Shown here: piece by piece, positions 24,801 to 33,932 of the stretch | How positions within the stretch are numbered: the stretch's first letter is position 1 | Layout: every line of letters starts with the position of its first letter | Source of the DNA: Cyclina sinensis | Lineage: Eukaryota > Mollusca > Bivalvia > Venerida > Veneridae | Direction: 5' to 3' | DNA length: 64,000 nt | NCBI GenBank assembly: GCA_012932295.1 | Contig: JAAONU010000003.1 | Location: 33,804,146-33,868,145, forward strand | Notes under the pieces: generated by a model | Told to the model about the DNA's origin: nothing | Database searches by the model: none | What the model saw: the letters and a program-made list of their open reading frames with translations, nothing else | Translations under genes and position numbers: made by a program

Positions 24801-27800
24801 CTGTTGCCCCCATTCTTCATTCTATTACATTTTAAAAATAGTATCCACTCTAACTATATAACCTACAGCGGGAGATATCAATTTCTTAAATTGCTTGACT
24901 ATTCTGAGCTGCCTGAAGGACATCCACAAGCATTCAAACAAGCAGTTTAGTATATCATTTAGAGGCTCTGTGCAAAACAAGACTGCAGTCAGTAGAAGCG
25001 TATGACCACAGAAAATCTGCAGAAGCAGTCGACTTAGCATGATGGTCCATTTTCAGCATTTGTCGCAATTACCCACACAACCCCGATCACAAAATTCTCA
25101 ATCTTAAAAGATTTTTCAGCGGTACAATTGTGTTACTTTCATAATTTACCTTCGATAGAACCTTAAGTATTCCAGTTGTTAGTACAGAGAATGTGATTTA
25201 TTTGAAAGGCATTGGAAGGTGATATAAGCTCATCATATGCAAGGAGCATTCTACATTTTAATGATTTCATAAATATCATGGCTAAGTGTAGGAAACTGAA
25301 GGGGAGAAATTCAAAATAAAAAGGTTTCCCTCTCCTGCTCACTTAATTACTGTAAAACTTCTGAAAGTTTTGTTTCTTTGCGGAAAAAATAAAAGCTCTA
25401 AAGAGGTGAAAATTGATTCTTTAAAGTTATTACCAATGTCATGATATAAACAGCTAAAATTCATTTGGCTTTTTCCCAGTATGTTAGTTTTTGCGTGATG
25501 TAAACATGCTTTATACTTGCTTGAGGGAAGTTTTTATAATAGTACAAAAATACAGAGTACAAAACAGTTACCCTAATCACTATCAGCTGAGTCTCCGACT
25601 TACTGAATAACATTTATTTAATTGGACTTCATTGATTATTAGAGACTTTCAAGCTATAGATCATCAGAACATTAAAAACTGTCAGTTACTTTCAAACTAG
25701 AAAGATAAGGAAGCAGTTAATGACTGACAATAATTCCTTTTTTGTATTTAACAATATGGCGAGAAATCTCTGCAGCAAAATGAGTAAAATTATAATGCAT
25801 ATAATGCACTTTTGTGCATCTGGGAGACGAAATCGTTTTTCTTTCTAGGAATTTATTTCCGGCTCCAATAAAGCGATCATGTTGTGTTAGAGAATGTTAT
25901 TGCCAAACACGCGATATTTATTTTATGTTACTCCCGCAAGACAATAATTTTCCATAAATTGATATCATTAAACTATCCTTTCAGTAATTATATTTTTACA
26001 AGAAGTTATTGACAAAATCATTTTTCCTTTGCAGCAATAATTGGAAACGGTCAGATCTTCAGTAATATTTGTTTCAGATGGATGTCTGCCTTCTGTGGCC
26101 GCGAATGATTTAAGACGATGGATCGAAACGCTCCCAAAGGCTTCCTGAAAGAAAAGTGCGAGGCTTAAACCGATATTTGATCATAATTTAAATATATTTT
26201 TTGCAGGCAAATTTTGTTTTAGACCATTCCAAATCGCAAGTGTAAAACATAGATACACACCACTCTAATTTGTTCCAAGTGATGAAGACGATTCGTTCAA
26301 AAAATATTTGTTTCTAGCTTGTACTGTTTTTTTTTTCAACCAAACCCATACATTATAACCAAACCAGAGTTTTTTCAAGATGCTTATTTGCAGAAGTGGC
26401 ACGAGATAGTAAAGTTCATTTATTTTCAGTTGAAATATGCCTTGAGACGGTAAATTTCATTTATTTCCAGGTGAAGTATGCCTTGAGACGGTAAAGTCCG
26501 TTTATTTTCAGTTGAAGTATGCCTTGAGTTAGTAAAGTTCGTTTATTTTCAGTTGCAGTATGCCTTGAAACAGTAAAATTCATTTATGTCCAGGTGAAGT
26601 ATGCCTTGAGACGGTAAAGTTCGTTTATTTTCAGTTGAAGTATGCCTTGAGACAGTAAAGTTCGCATATTTTCAGATAAAGTTTCTTCGACATTCTAGGT
26701 TCGCATATTTTTAGATAAAGTATTCTTCGAGGTACACTAATTTTCAGTTGGGGTATTCCTCAAGGTAGTCAAGTTCGATTTTTCGTGGAAGTATGCTTTA
26801 AGATAGTAAGATTCGCTTCTTTTCAGTTGAGGAGTTTTTCATGATGTCTGGGGTCCTTGCTGTTGTAGTATTAGGTCTAGCTATGAACTCAGAACGTACC
26901 ATGATAAGTCCCGAGGTTGAGACGTTTCTGCACCGGTAAGGTTCAAGCTATGGAATACACAGACTTTTGCATGTTTGTTCCTAAAGTGTATGGAATCACT
27001 TGATTTTGAATAATCTATATAAATAGAAAAAGCTAAAACATTTTCTTCTTTTTTTTCTTTTTAAAAAAAAAACTTCTTGCATTAGTCAAGTTGTTTGCAA
27101 GGGCATCACTATGACATCAGGAAGTGGAACACACTAAAATTAATTGACTCAAACATGTCTTGTATGGCTAAACCAAAATTCAGATCTAGATATCTATCAT
27201 TTTGTACAACTACTCATGTTCTTCATTAAAAATATTGATAAAGAAATATTTTCATCATGTGATTCCTAACACGCTTTTAGTTGAGTGTATTTAATGCCCA
27301 GCATTTTCATTTTACAGAATAACACCTTATTGTTTTCTTAATATCCAGTATATATTACTATAACACTCTTACCCAAAGCTATAATCAAGTTTTTATACAA
27401 TTATCATAGTGGACCATACAAAAGATTCTCATCAAACTAACTAAAGTATGATAGTCACGTGCAAGAAACTTGACCTTAGCTTAAAGGTCAAGGTTGTACT
27501 TCGAGGATAAATATAAGTATCATATTTCGATCGTGTTAGAAACTGGGTCACGGTCAAAATATGAACTATTAGAAAAAGTGTGTAAAAACAACAGGGGAAC
27601 ACTTTTTCGAACCATTCTTAAACTGGATAAAGATGTTTTGTATGACATCTTGGACATGCTTGGACATGAGTAAAAAACTGAGTCACGGATTCAGATCTTA
27701 TGTAGTGAAAAATAAAGAGACTCTTTTCTTCTTCTTCTTTGTACATGACAGGAATCCAAGGCTGGATTGTATTGTGTCCACGGAATTAGGTTGGGGCAAG

Positions 27801-30800
27801 ACATTCACAATTCCAGGTAGCTATACAAATATGAAAATATTGGCCAATGTACAATTAAAAGTATAGTACACACGTGAGCTTTCTACGCTGAGGTAAGGGG
27901 CGGGGCTGCTACTGAGGCGTGAAGAGCAGCCTTTAAGGCCTCAATGTCCAGGATGTCAGTTGTCTTAGTTGGCAGTCGGTTCCAATACTGTATTGTTCTT
28001 GGGAAGAAGGACTGGTTATACATAGTGACGTTCGTGTAAGGGAGTAATAGTCTATTGGTACCCCTGGTCCTTCTGTCGCTGGCTTTGACAATCTGAGCTG
28101 CCTCAGGGATGTCATCTAGGTTATGGGATATCTTGAAGAGCATGATCAGTCTCAATATTCTTTAGCGCTCTTGGAGCGGTTCCAAGCCCATTAGATTGAC
28201 CGTTGCTGTGACACATTCCGGAGTCCTGTCTGTGTCTGTGTAGCGACGTTGGACTTTGTCAAGGCAGTTGACATCTTCTGCTTTGTACGGGTCCCAGGAA
28301 GCTGCCGCTTATTCCATTGTAGGTCGGACCATTGTTCGGTACGTCGTTTCGCGGACTGCTAGCCTAGAAATCCAAGGGTAAGGGATGCCTTGGCTGCTGT
28401 TGCCTGTGTGTGCTTCTCCCTTTGAAGGTCATCACTGAAGGTTACGCCTAGGTATTTTATCTACGATACTTGTGGACACCCAAGGGTGTTTGTGGCATGA
28501 GGAACTGGTCTTTGTTGGGACATGCATCTCTATGATGCTCAAAACTCCAGTTATGAATCTGGACTGCATGTCATCCAGGGTCGTGAAATGGCTGTCTAGG
28601 ATTGATTTGCATAGCTCTGCACAGGCTTGTTTGATGTTGACTTGATTTATTTTTTTCCAGAGGAGTATCTTTCGTCTAATAGGTCCTCAGCGAATTACTT
28701 CGTGCGTTGTATCAAAAAGGACTATGTCATGGTCGCTTTTGACGCCATTGGTGGTAAGGGTTTACAGCGTGTCATGAAAGCCGAGTGGGGAGTGCAGATC
28801 AGATCAAGGGTATTCTCGTTCCGACTGGGGAAGTACACCGTTTGTACTAGAGAGAGATCATGTGACAGGTCCAGGAAACGCTGATTGACTCTGTGTGGGT
28901 AATAATGCTGTCTGCCCACTTGATATCAGGGGCATTGAAGTCACCAGCAACAATGAAGACATCCTTCTTGTGTGTAGACTTCAGGGCGGATATCTCCTCG
29001 AATGATTTGAGAAGGTACTGCTCGTCAACCCTGTCAGATGGCCTGTAATATCCTCGAATGACCATATGCTTTTTGTTAGGTAGCTGGAGGGACCCGGAGA
29101 TAAATTCTATTTTACTACTAGAATTAACATTGTGAAATCTAGGTTGTTCTTTACAGCTATCAGTATGCCACCGTGTGCATCTGATTTCCGGTCGTTCCTG
29201 CACACGTTGTGACCCATTGAGAGATTGAAAAATTCAGATGAGCCGATGTCACTGCTCAACCAGGGTTCGGTGCTAATGATTATGTCAGGAGAAACTGTCT
29301 CAACTAGGATGTCAACATTTTTACTCTTCTTACGTATGCTCTGGAAATTGAAATTAACAATGCAAACGAGCTTCTTCCTAAAATTATGGATGCTAAACGT
29401 AGTCGGTTTAGGTGAGGATGCTGCAGTCGGCTGCCGATGGATGACATTTTAGAGTCAAAGTGTGAGTCGCTTAGTCTGTCTGCGGAGGTATAACTAGGAT
29501 TAGAGCATGTTTTGTCGCTGTCAGATGAGTATATACTTCCAACACTTTCAGCTAACGAGTTTAGTATGTCGTGAAATATTGTTGAGTGGTTGAGGTTCCC
29601 ACAATAAGTGCAGTACCATGAATCGGATGTGTTGGCTAGGTGGTCATATATTTCGGTTGTCATACCGATAGACGACTTGTGATTCAACTGATCACACCTG
29701 TTTCAGGCGATAACACGTTGACTAACGTCTACCACTTCGTTGTCGCATATACCACATCGGTACCTCTGTGAGTGTGGCAGTCCAGGGTTCTGCTCAGTTC
29801 TCGCAATGAGAAGGAGAGATAGTCGGTGAGATGGTACAAGGGCATCTAATGAATGTGCATTTTTAATGAGTTTTATGTCACGTAGCCATAAGTTGATGGA
29901 TAAGTATGGGAAATACTCAAGTAGGGTGATGAAAATAAATAAGTGCCTGGAGACAGGGATGGGAGGAGTGTACTCACAAACGGAAGCAGTACCATGATCC
30001 TTTCTGTGGCCACCGTTGATATCTGCAGGTGGATTACTGTGAATGTAACATAATACGATGACTTTTGATTGGATTCTGTTAAAGACAACAGGGTATTACG
30101 TTGTCAGCTTGAGAGGATTCAAGTAATCTGCAGTGAATCTTGTAATTGGGTGAGGAGGAGTGAAGTACCCATGGTTATAAGTGTGTTGAATTCCTAGAGG
30201 TATACCGTTCTTCTCAGTTCGCTGGGTGGAGTTTATGGGAATGTCGCGAAAACTGGTATAAAGATCAGTTCTACTGACGTATGGGTCCGCAGTAATGTAG
30301 TTTCTGCGGTGAACAAGAGAAGGGGTAACTATAATACCACCAATAAAGCCTGGAGGCTTGCTGTGGATGGTTAACGCCAGCAGGAGGAAGATGTGTTTCA
30401 TTATACAGTTTGTTTACAATTGAAGGTTTTTGTTGCAGTCACCGGTGATCCGGGTCACTCAGGTGTAGAAAAGCGTCTACGTGATACCGATTTTGGAGGA
30501 AAAAATTTCAAATACGTTCAGAAAGTTCGCAACTAGTAGTATTTATTAGGATTTTATCTGAACCGTCTAAAAAAACTCAAAGGGTTCATCGTAGAAGACA
30601 ATTTCTTGTTGATCTTATTTTTCAAGTCGATATTAACGAAGATTTTGTTGGTCTCTGGAGAAAGTGATTGTCTTGCTCCGCATCTACATTTAATCTTTTA
30701 TATTGATGTAACCTCATTACATGGGATAAAAACAAGGTAGCTTGTGAGATTATAGAAACACTTTGTGAACACTAGAGGTCTTAGGTTTGGTTTAATGTTC

Positions 30801-33800
30801 ATAAAACTTTTTTAGTTCTGAAACTTGGCCACTATGGAAATAAATTCAGATCACAAGGTCATACGTATATATACTGTATTATATTCACTATAGAGAACAC
30901 GGAAAGCAAATGATCCAAATAGATGATACTATAACTAGAATAGTGAAACAGTGCATGATAATGTATCTTACATTTTCTTTATCGTAATCTTTTTTCCCTC
31001 TCTAAGAAACAGGCAGTATATAAAATCCTGGAAGAACACTCTCTCTAAAATCGTCTAATCAGAGTTTTGTTGATAACCTGACATTCTGTAACGCTGACAT
31101 TTTTCTCATTTATTTATTTTGTTCGTTTCTGTAGCAATGAAATCATAATTTCTGGAATTCCGGTTTGATTTCATAGCACACAAAAAACTAGACTCACAAT
31201 GCATAACAAGTAGGCATAAAGTGCCAGGATTTATGCTTATTTCTTGTTTATTGTTATTACCATAAAAATTCTCTGCGCGATGAAACGAGACATGAAAGAA
31301 CTCCATACAATTATCTGCAAATGATGATTGATATGTTATATTGTGTATAAATCTAATATTTTACTAGATAACGTCGGTAAGAGGTAGTTTTAAAGAAGAT
31401 AAATAGGACAAAACAAAATTTGTTGAGAAGAGAGCTCACTTGACGTAACACTGATAGATAAAGTTTGACATATATAGATTCCAGATGGGCATACAGCTGT
31501 ATTATTTAGCAGCTGCCACTAAGGGCCGTTGGTTAAGGCGATATTTAATAGTATTACTTAACAGTTTGCCCGTAATTCTGCTCATATATTGTTACAAGGG
31601 CTTGGTATAATTTTACCATGTTTTATGTCCCATAAACGCATTGCTTTGTCACTAAAAGAGATGGACCAAGAAGACATTAACGTAAGAACATATAAATACA
31701 CACAACTTGTCTTCTCATGATTAACAAGAAGACGTTAACGTAAGAACATATAAATACACACAGCTTGTCTTCTCATGATTAACAAGAAGACGTTAACGTA
31801 AGAACATATAAATACACACAGCTTGTCGTCTCATGATTAAAGTAATACATTTGCAAACTCAACTGAAATAAGATGATAAAACTTGTGATTTAAGTTTAAC
31901 TAGGACACAAAGCCAACCACTGCTGTCGCACAAATTTTAAATATGGACAATTTTGTTTAGATTTGGATGTCTTTCATGATCAAATTTTACTTAGATTTGT
32001 CTTCTTTACTGCACTGGCGGCCAAAAGCAACGTGTAATGATGTTCTGTACTGTTGACTTCTTAATGACTTGATCTGCTGCATTAAATGTTGTTGCGTCTG
32101 TAATTTATGTAGATTCATAAAAAGTGTAAAGCTGTTACATTATTTCTCCTTGGTAACTAGGGTGTTATTGTACAAATCTGCCCGAATATTCCGTTGAAAC
32201 CAAATGACATTTCAACAAGAATAAAAATAATATAGCAGTCTCAGTTAATGTCATAACATTTTGTTTTTTTTAACCCTTATAGCCCTTGTTTACTGTTCAG
32301 GTCGCCTTGATATTTCAAAAGGCATTTGAAAATATATATCAGCATTGTTGCAAAGAAATACATTAATATATAAATGATCTGCTTACAACAGATGCATCCT
32401 CTATAATAAGAAAGTTTTCTTAATAATGCCATAGTATTTGAGTAAGTTTTTTTCTCCAATTTTCTTGCTTTTTCTGATTTTCCCCCATTTAGTTTTGATT
32501 AAAAGTTCATATGTAGTGACACAGTTGAACTGAAACTATTATTTTTATTTTTTCTTCTGTCTTTTTAACGATCGTCTGTCACATACCAATTAAAGATCGA
32601 CTGAGTTGCATGAAGAAAATTTTACTGTTTACCAATGCTTCCGTGAGTGATATACTAAATTGACATTTTTGTATCCAGGCGCTCACGGTTACAATAGAAC
32701 AACTGGCAGACAGCTGACCAAGAAATAATCCAATAATAAAACACAGATAAGATTTGCCTGAGGTTACAAAAGTCAGATTGTCATGTGTATACGTCAATCT
32801 TTGGCATTATTTATGTTTTTGCCAGAAAAAAGAACGTACATGGTACCGATGTTACACATAAGAACTAGAGTGCTTCTGTACACACACACACACACTCTCT
32901 CTCTCAGTTTTTCTATTTCTTTTGTCTGATGTTTTTCTTTAAAAAATGAGAAAGTAAAATCGAGTCTGGAGTGTCACGATTCTAATAAAAGTATTAACTC
33001 TGAAAAAAAAAACAACAACAACAACATACCGATATGTAAAAACCTGTAAAATGTCCACGAGTATTCAAGGAGAATAGTGGTATTGTTGTTTTCTTTCATT
33101 TTGAACGATAATGGGCATAACGGCAGACATTTTGATTTTTGTTTTGATCAAAATGGTTGCTTTATTCTTTGTATGAAAATCCTTTACGTATTTTAGTAGT
33201 TCTAGTAGAAGTTAAGCCTTGTATATGAGGGTTCTGTTGATTTGAAGAACAAAGACCTAATGTATGATTCATGTATTGCATTATATTGTTAAATAATCTT
33301 TCTTGGAGACGAGTCTGTAATTGTTTCTCGTTTGTTTTGTACTTGAATTACGTATACCTTTTGTTTCTATTTTAGCTTAGTCGTTTGAATAAAAACCTGC
33401 ATCCTCTTTTGCGTTTATCTTAACACCAGGCACCTATTAACTAATATTCTTTCTTTTAGCTATAGCTCGTTTTAAACTTTCATTTTACATTGTTATATTT
33501 ATTCAGGATTGGATACTCTCTAATCTAAGATTTTTTTTACAGTCGATGTTTCGATTCTATAGTTGTACTGACCTCAATTGCACTTGTAAAAAGACTTTTT
33601 TCAGCCGTTGTCTTCCGTTAGCTGTCAAATCTTTTAATTGAACAGCACAGCTTCCATTCGGAACACCTCGGGCGACTTCAATAAGTCTTTACACGAAGTT
33701 GTCGGAGAAAGCCGAGTTATTACGATTGCACATCTTCATTAAATCATACTATAACCGCATCTATCAGATGAAAGTTTTAATATAGATATAGTTTACCGAA

Positions 33801-33932
33801 ACAAAAATAAAACCTTTTTTCAGTCGAAGATTTTTGTGGAATGTCTGGTATTTTGGCGGTTGTTGTTTATGGTGTCACTATGAATTTTGAGAAGACGATG
33901 ATAAGTCCAGAGGTTGAAAGATTTTTACACAG
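12730..33932 (+). CDS. SLC9C: Sperm-type Na+/H+ exchanger (SLC9C family), 5' part, incomplete at the right
   Basis: Exons 12730-12829, 16740-17000, 20743-20997, 21647-21808 and either 26827-26935 or 33824-33932 join in phase (1,1,1,1,2) to about 296 residues of a cation/proton antiporter domain. Diagnostic motifs are LPVLIFESAF in exon 2 and SATDPVAVV (Asp155) with EGEALLNDGAAIVFF (Asn183-Asp184) in exon 3; the Asn-Asp pair is typical of electroneutral exchangers. Order and wording (LPVLIFE, a short loop, DPVA, GE.L, MSG.L) match the sperm SLC9C proteins rather than SLC9A, as I recall the family. Known SLC9C proteins add a voltage sensor and a cyclic-nucleotide-binding domain and alkalinise the sperm flagellum; those exons were not found in the window. 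The next exon should begin with Phe-Trp after HR. C1 versus C2 is not decided. Confidence 0.82.
12830..16739 (+). other. Exchanger intron 1
   Basis: 3.9-kb intron containing the 14.5-15.8 kb minisatellite. No further exon was recognised. 12950-13100 has a GC-richer block that may be an old interspersed repeat. Confidence 0.5.
14491..15770. repeat. 43-44 bp minisatellite array with an inverted right end
   Basis: About 26-28 imperfect units of the form GGAAAAACGTGAAGTTGG followed by CAGTAGCAGTAAGAGCAGTAGCAGTA-type words. Units vary at GAAGT/GCAGT and by whole CAG/GTA triplets. Part of the array is duplicated at higher order (about 14600-14827 resembles 15226-15444). From about 15659 to 15769 the same motif runs in reverse complement. 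Long open frames here are artefacts of the stop-free repeat. Confidence 0.92.
16740..17000 (+). CDS. SLC9C: Exchanger exon 2 (first transport helices)
   Basis: The acceptor TTGTTTATTCAG and donor GTAAGT bound 261 nt, phase 1 in and out. It encodes RRVIQGLNLRLPYTVVLLVLG, a conserved early helix, and ILSIFLPVLIFESAFAMEV, the classic exchanger LP..IFE signature. Confidence 0.92.
17824..17895 (-). pseudogene. Possible tRNA remnant next to tRNA-Lys
   Basis: GTAGGCTTCGCACCTACGAC, followed by CTTCAG, parallels GTGGGACTCGAACCCACGAC, followed by CCTCAG, of the intact gene 90 bp away, covering the T arm and variable region. The remainder is too diverged to fold. Confidence 0.35.
17915..18008 (-). tRNA. 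tRNA-Lys(UUU) with a 21-nt intron
   Basis: Read on the minus strand: acceptor stem GCCCGTC/GGTGGGC with two wobble pairs, D arm GCTC...GAGC, anticodon stem TCAGA/TCTGA, loop CTTTTAA split after position 37, T arm GTGGG-TTCGAGT-CCCAC, discriminator G. The mature length is 73 nt. A and B boxes (TAGCTCAGTCGG, GGTTCGAGTCC) are intact, and a run of five T follows the gene, as expected for polymerase III. It lies antisense in exchanger intron 2. Confidence 0.93.
17951..17971 (-). other. Intron of tRNA-Lys(UUU)
   Basis: 21 nt inserted one base 3' of the anticodon, the canonical nuclear position. Removing it restores a seven-base loop CTTTTAA on a perfect five-pair stem. Confidence 0.85.
18290..18640. 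repeat. Interspersed repeat-like block with CGAAGCGAGCGG word
   Basis: A GC-richer block with words typical of molluscan interspersed repeats: GACCACGCGAAGCGAGCGG, and two diverged halves that each have 'TTTGTCCAC', 'ATCTCGG..AAGTTTGATA' and 'CCAGAG.TGCCA' motifs. No termini defined. Confidence 0.35.
19265..19590. mobile_element. Possible MITE with short inverted ends
   Basis: The left end reads CAGTCTGCGAATTTAG and the right end, reverse-complemented, CAGTCAAAGAATTTAGGGCC. CTAGCCCGAAT words occur near both ends. Target-site duplication not clear. Confidence 0.35.
20743..20997 (+). CDS. SLC9C: Exchanger exon 3 (ion-binding core)
   Basis: The acceptor ATCTTTACAG and donor GTAGGT bound 255 nt, phase 1 in and out. 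It carries SATDPVAVVALLRDIG and EGEALLNDGAAIVFF. Asp155 and the Asn183-Asp184 pair are the expected core residues and are intact, so transport should be possible. Confidence 0.94.
21647..21808 (+). CDS. SLC9C: Exchanger exon 4
   Basis: The acceptor TTTTTTTCTACAG and donor GTAAGT bound 162 nt, phase 1 in and out. It encodes GGDIVVYFIQVAIGGPFVG, a membrane helix, and ITITLASTYITYYV, the next helix. Confidence 0.92.
22045..22103. repeat. Short inverted repeat, 10-bp arms
   Basis: ATGGCTCGAA at 22045-22054 and TTCGAGCCAT at 22094-22103 are perfect reverse complements around 39 bp that are GC-rich against the surrounding intron. Confidence 0.6.
23440..24135. repeat. Intronic segmental duplication, copy 1
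   Basis: Aligns over several hundred bp with 25515-26105. Shared landmarks include CAGAGTACAAAACA, ATAACATTTA.TTAATTG, TTCATTGATT, ACTTCCGG/ATTTCCGG and the 'ATAAATTG..TATTAAAC.ATCCTTT..GTAATTA' run. Divergence is high, so it is old. Confidence 0.65.
25515..26105. repeat. Intronic segmental duplication, copy 2
   Basis: Second copy, about 2.07 kb downstream of the first, in direct orientation in exchanger intron 4. The shared end may reach a TCTGTGGCCG/TCTGTCTGGCCG word. Confidence 0.65.
26415..26826. repeat. 41-bp minisatellite ending at the exon 5A splice acceptor
   Basis: CAG of the unit core TTTATTTTCAGTTGAAGTATG occurs at 26427, 26468, 26509, 26550, 26591, 26632 and 26673, exactly 41 bp apart, then in three or four decayed units. 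The last unit supplies the true acceptor CTTCTTTTCAG at 26816-26826 and the first exon bases TTGAGG. Most units also contain GGTAAAG, a donor-like word 20 nt downstream of CAG. Confidence 0.9.
26827..26935 (+). CDS. SLC9C: Exchanger exon 5A (alternative copy 1)
   Basis: 109 nt between CTTCTTTTCAG and a GTAAGG donor, phase 1 to 2. It encodes VEEFFMMSGVLAVVVLG and MISPEVETFLHR: a membrane helix plus a cytosolic turn. It matches exon 5B at 27 of 37 residues and has identical length and phases. Because 109 is not a multiple of three, including both copies shifts the frame. Confidence 0.88.
26936..27880 (+). other. Intron between exons 5A and 5B, left part
   Basis: AT-rich, with no exon recognised before the antisense LINE. 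Confidence 0.4.
27883..29830 (-). pseudogene. Internally deleted CR1-like non-LTR retrotransposon
   Basis: On the minus strand, 5' to 3': a leader (LSLLLIARTEQNPGL), a PHD-type zinc finger (YRCGICDNE, then a TGA in place of the third cysteine, CDQLNH, SWYCTYCG) at about 29780-29590, the endonuclease domain with VAGDFNAPDIKW near 28940 and NTLDLICTPHSAF near 28800, then directly the thumb and C-terminal part (YLGVTFSDDLQ near 28450, ASWDPYKAEDVNCLDKVQRR near 28250, FFPRTIQYWNRLP near 27960). The palm with the catalytic aspartates is absent. Several stops and frameshifts are present, so the copy is dead. It lies antisense in the intron between exons 5A and 5B. Confidence 0.88.
29831..30420 (-). 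other. Probable 5' extension of the LINE, open stretch of unknown identity
   Basis: An open minus-strand frame from 30401 to 30096 starts MKHIFLLLALTIHSKPPGF and has no recognised domain; a second open stretch follows to 29873. Position directly 5' of the PHD region suggests LINE leader or first open frame, but this is not shown by homology. Confidence 0.3.
31667..31842. repeat. 58-bp tandem repeat, three copies
   Basis: CAAGAAGACGTTAACGTAAG-type units start at 31667, 31725 and 31783, nearly identical, so the duplication is recent. Confidence 0.93.
32879..32906. repeat. (AC)n(TC)n microsatellite
   Basis: About nine AC units followed by six TC units. Confidence 0.9.
33003..33027. repeat. A-run with (AAC)n
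   Basis: Homopolymer A followed by five AAC units. Confidence 0.85.
33824..33932 (+). CDS. SLC9C: Exchanger exon 5B (alternative copy 2)
   Basis: 109 nt between CCTTTTTTCAG and a GTATCT donor, phase 1 to 2. It encodes VEDFCGMSGILAVVVYG and MISPEVERFLHR. Replacements against 5A cluster in the helix (F/C, M/G, L/Y, L/V, A/T, S/F), while ISPEVE and FLHR are kept. The reading frame is open and looks under constraint. Confidence 0.87.

Noticed and set aside
26427..26700. True 20-nt microexons in the 41-bp repeat (CAG...GGTAAAG)
   Set aside because: The 20-nt segments do not fit the phase-1 chain of the gene and the 21-nt gaps are too short to be introns; kept only as decoy sites.
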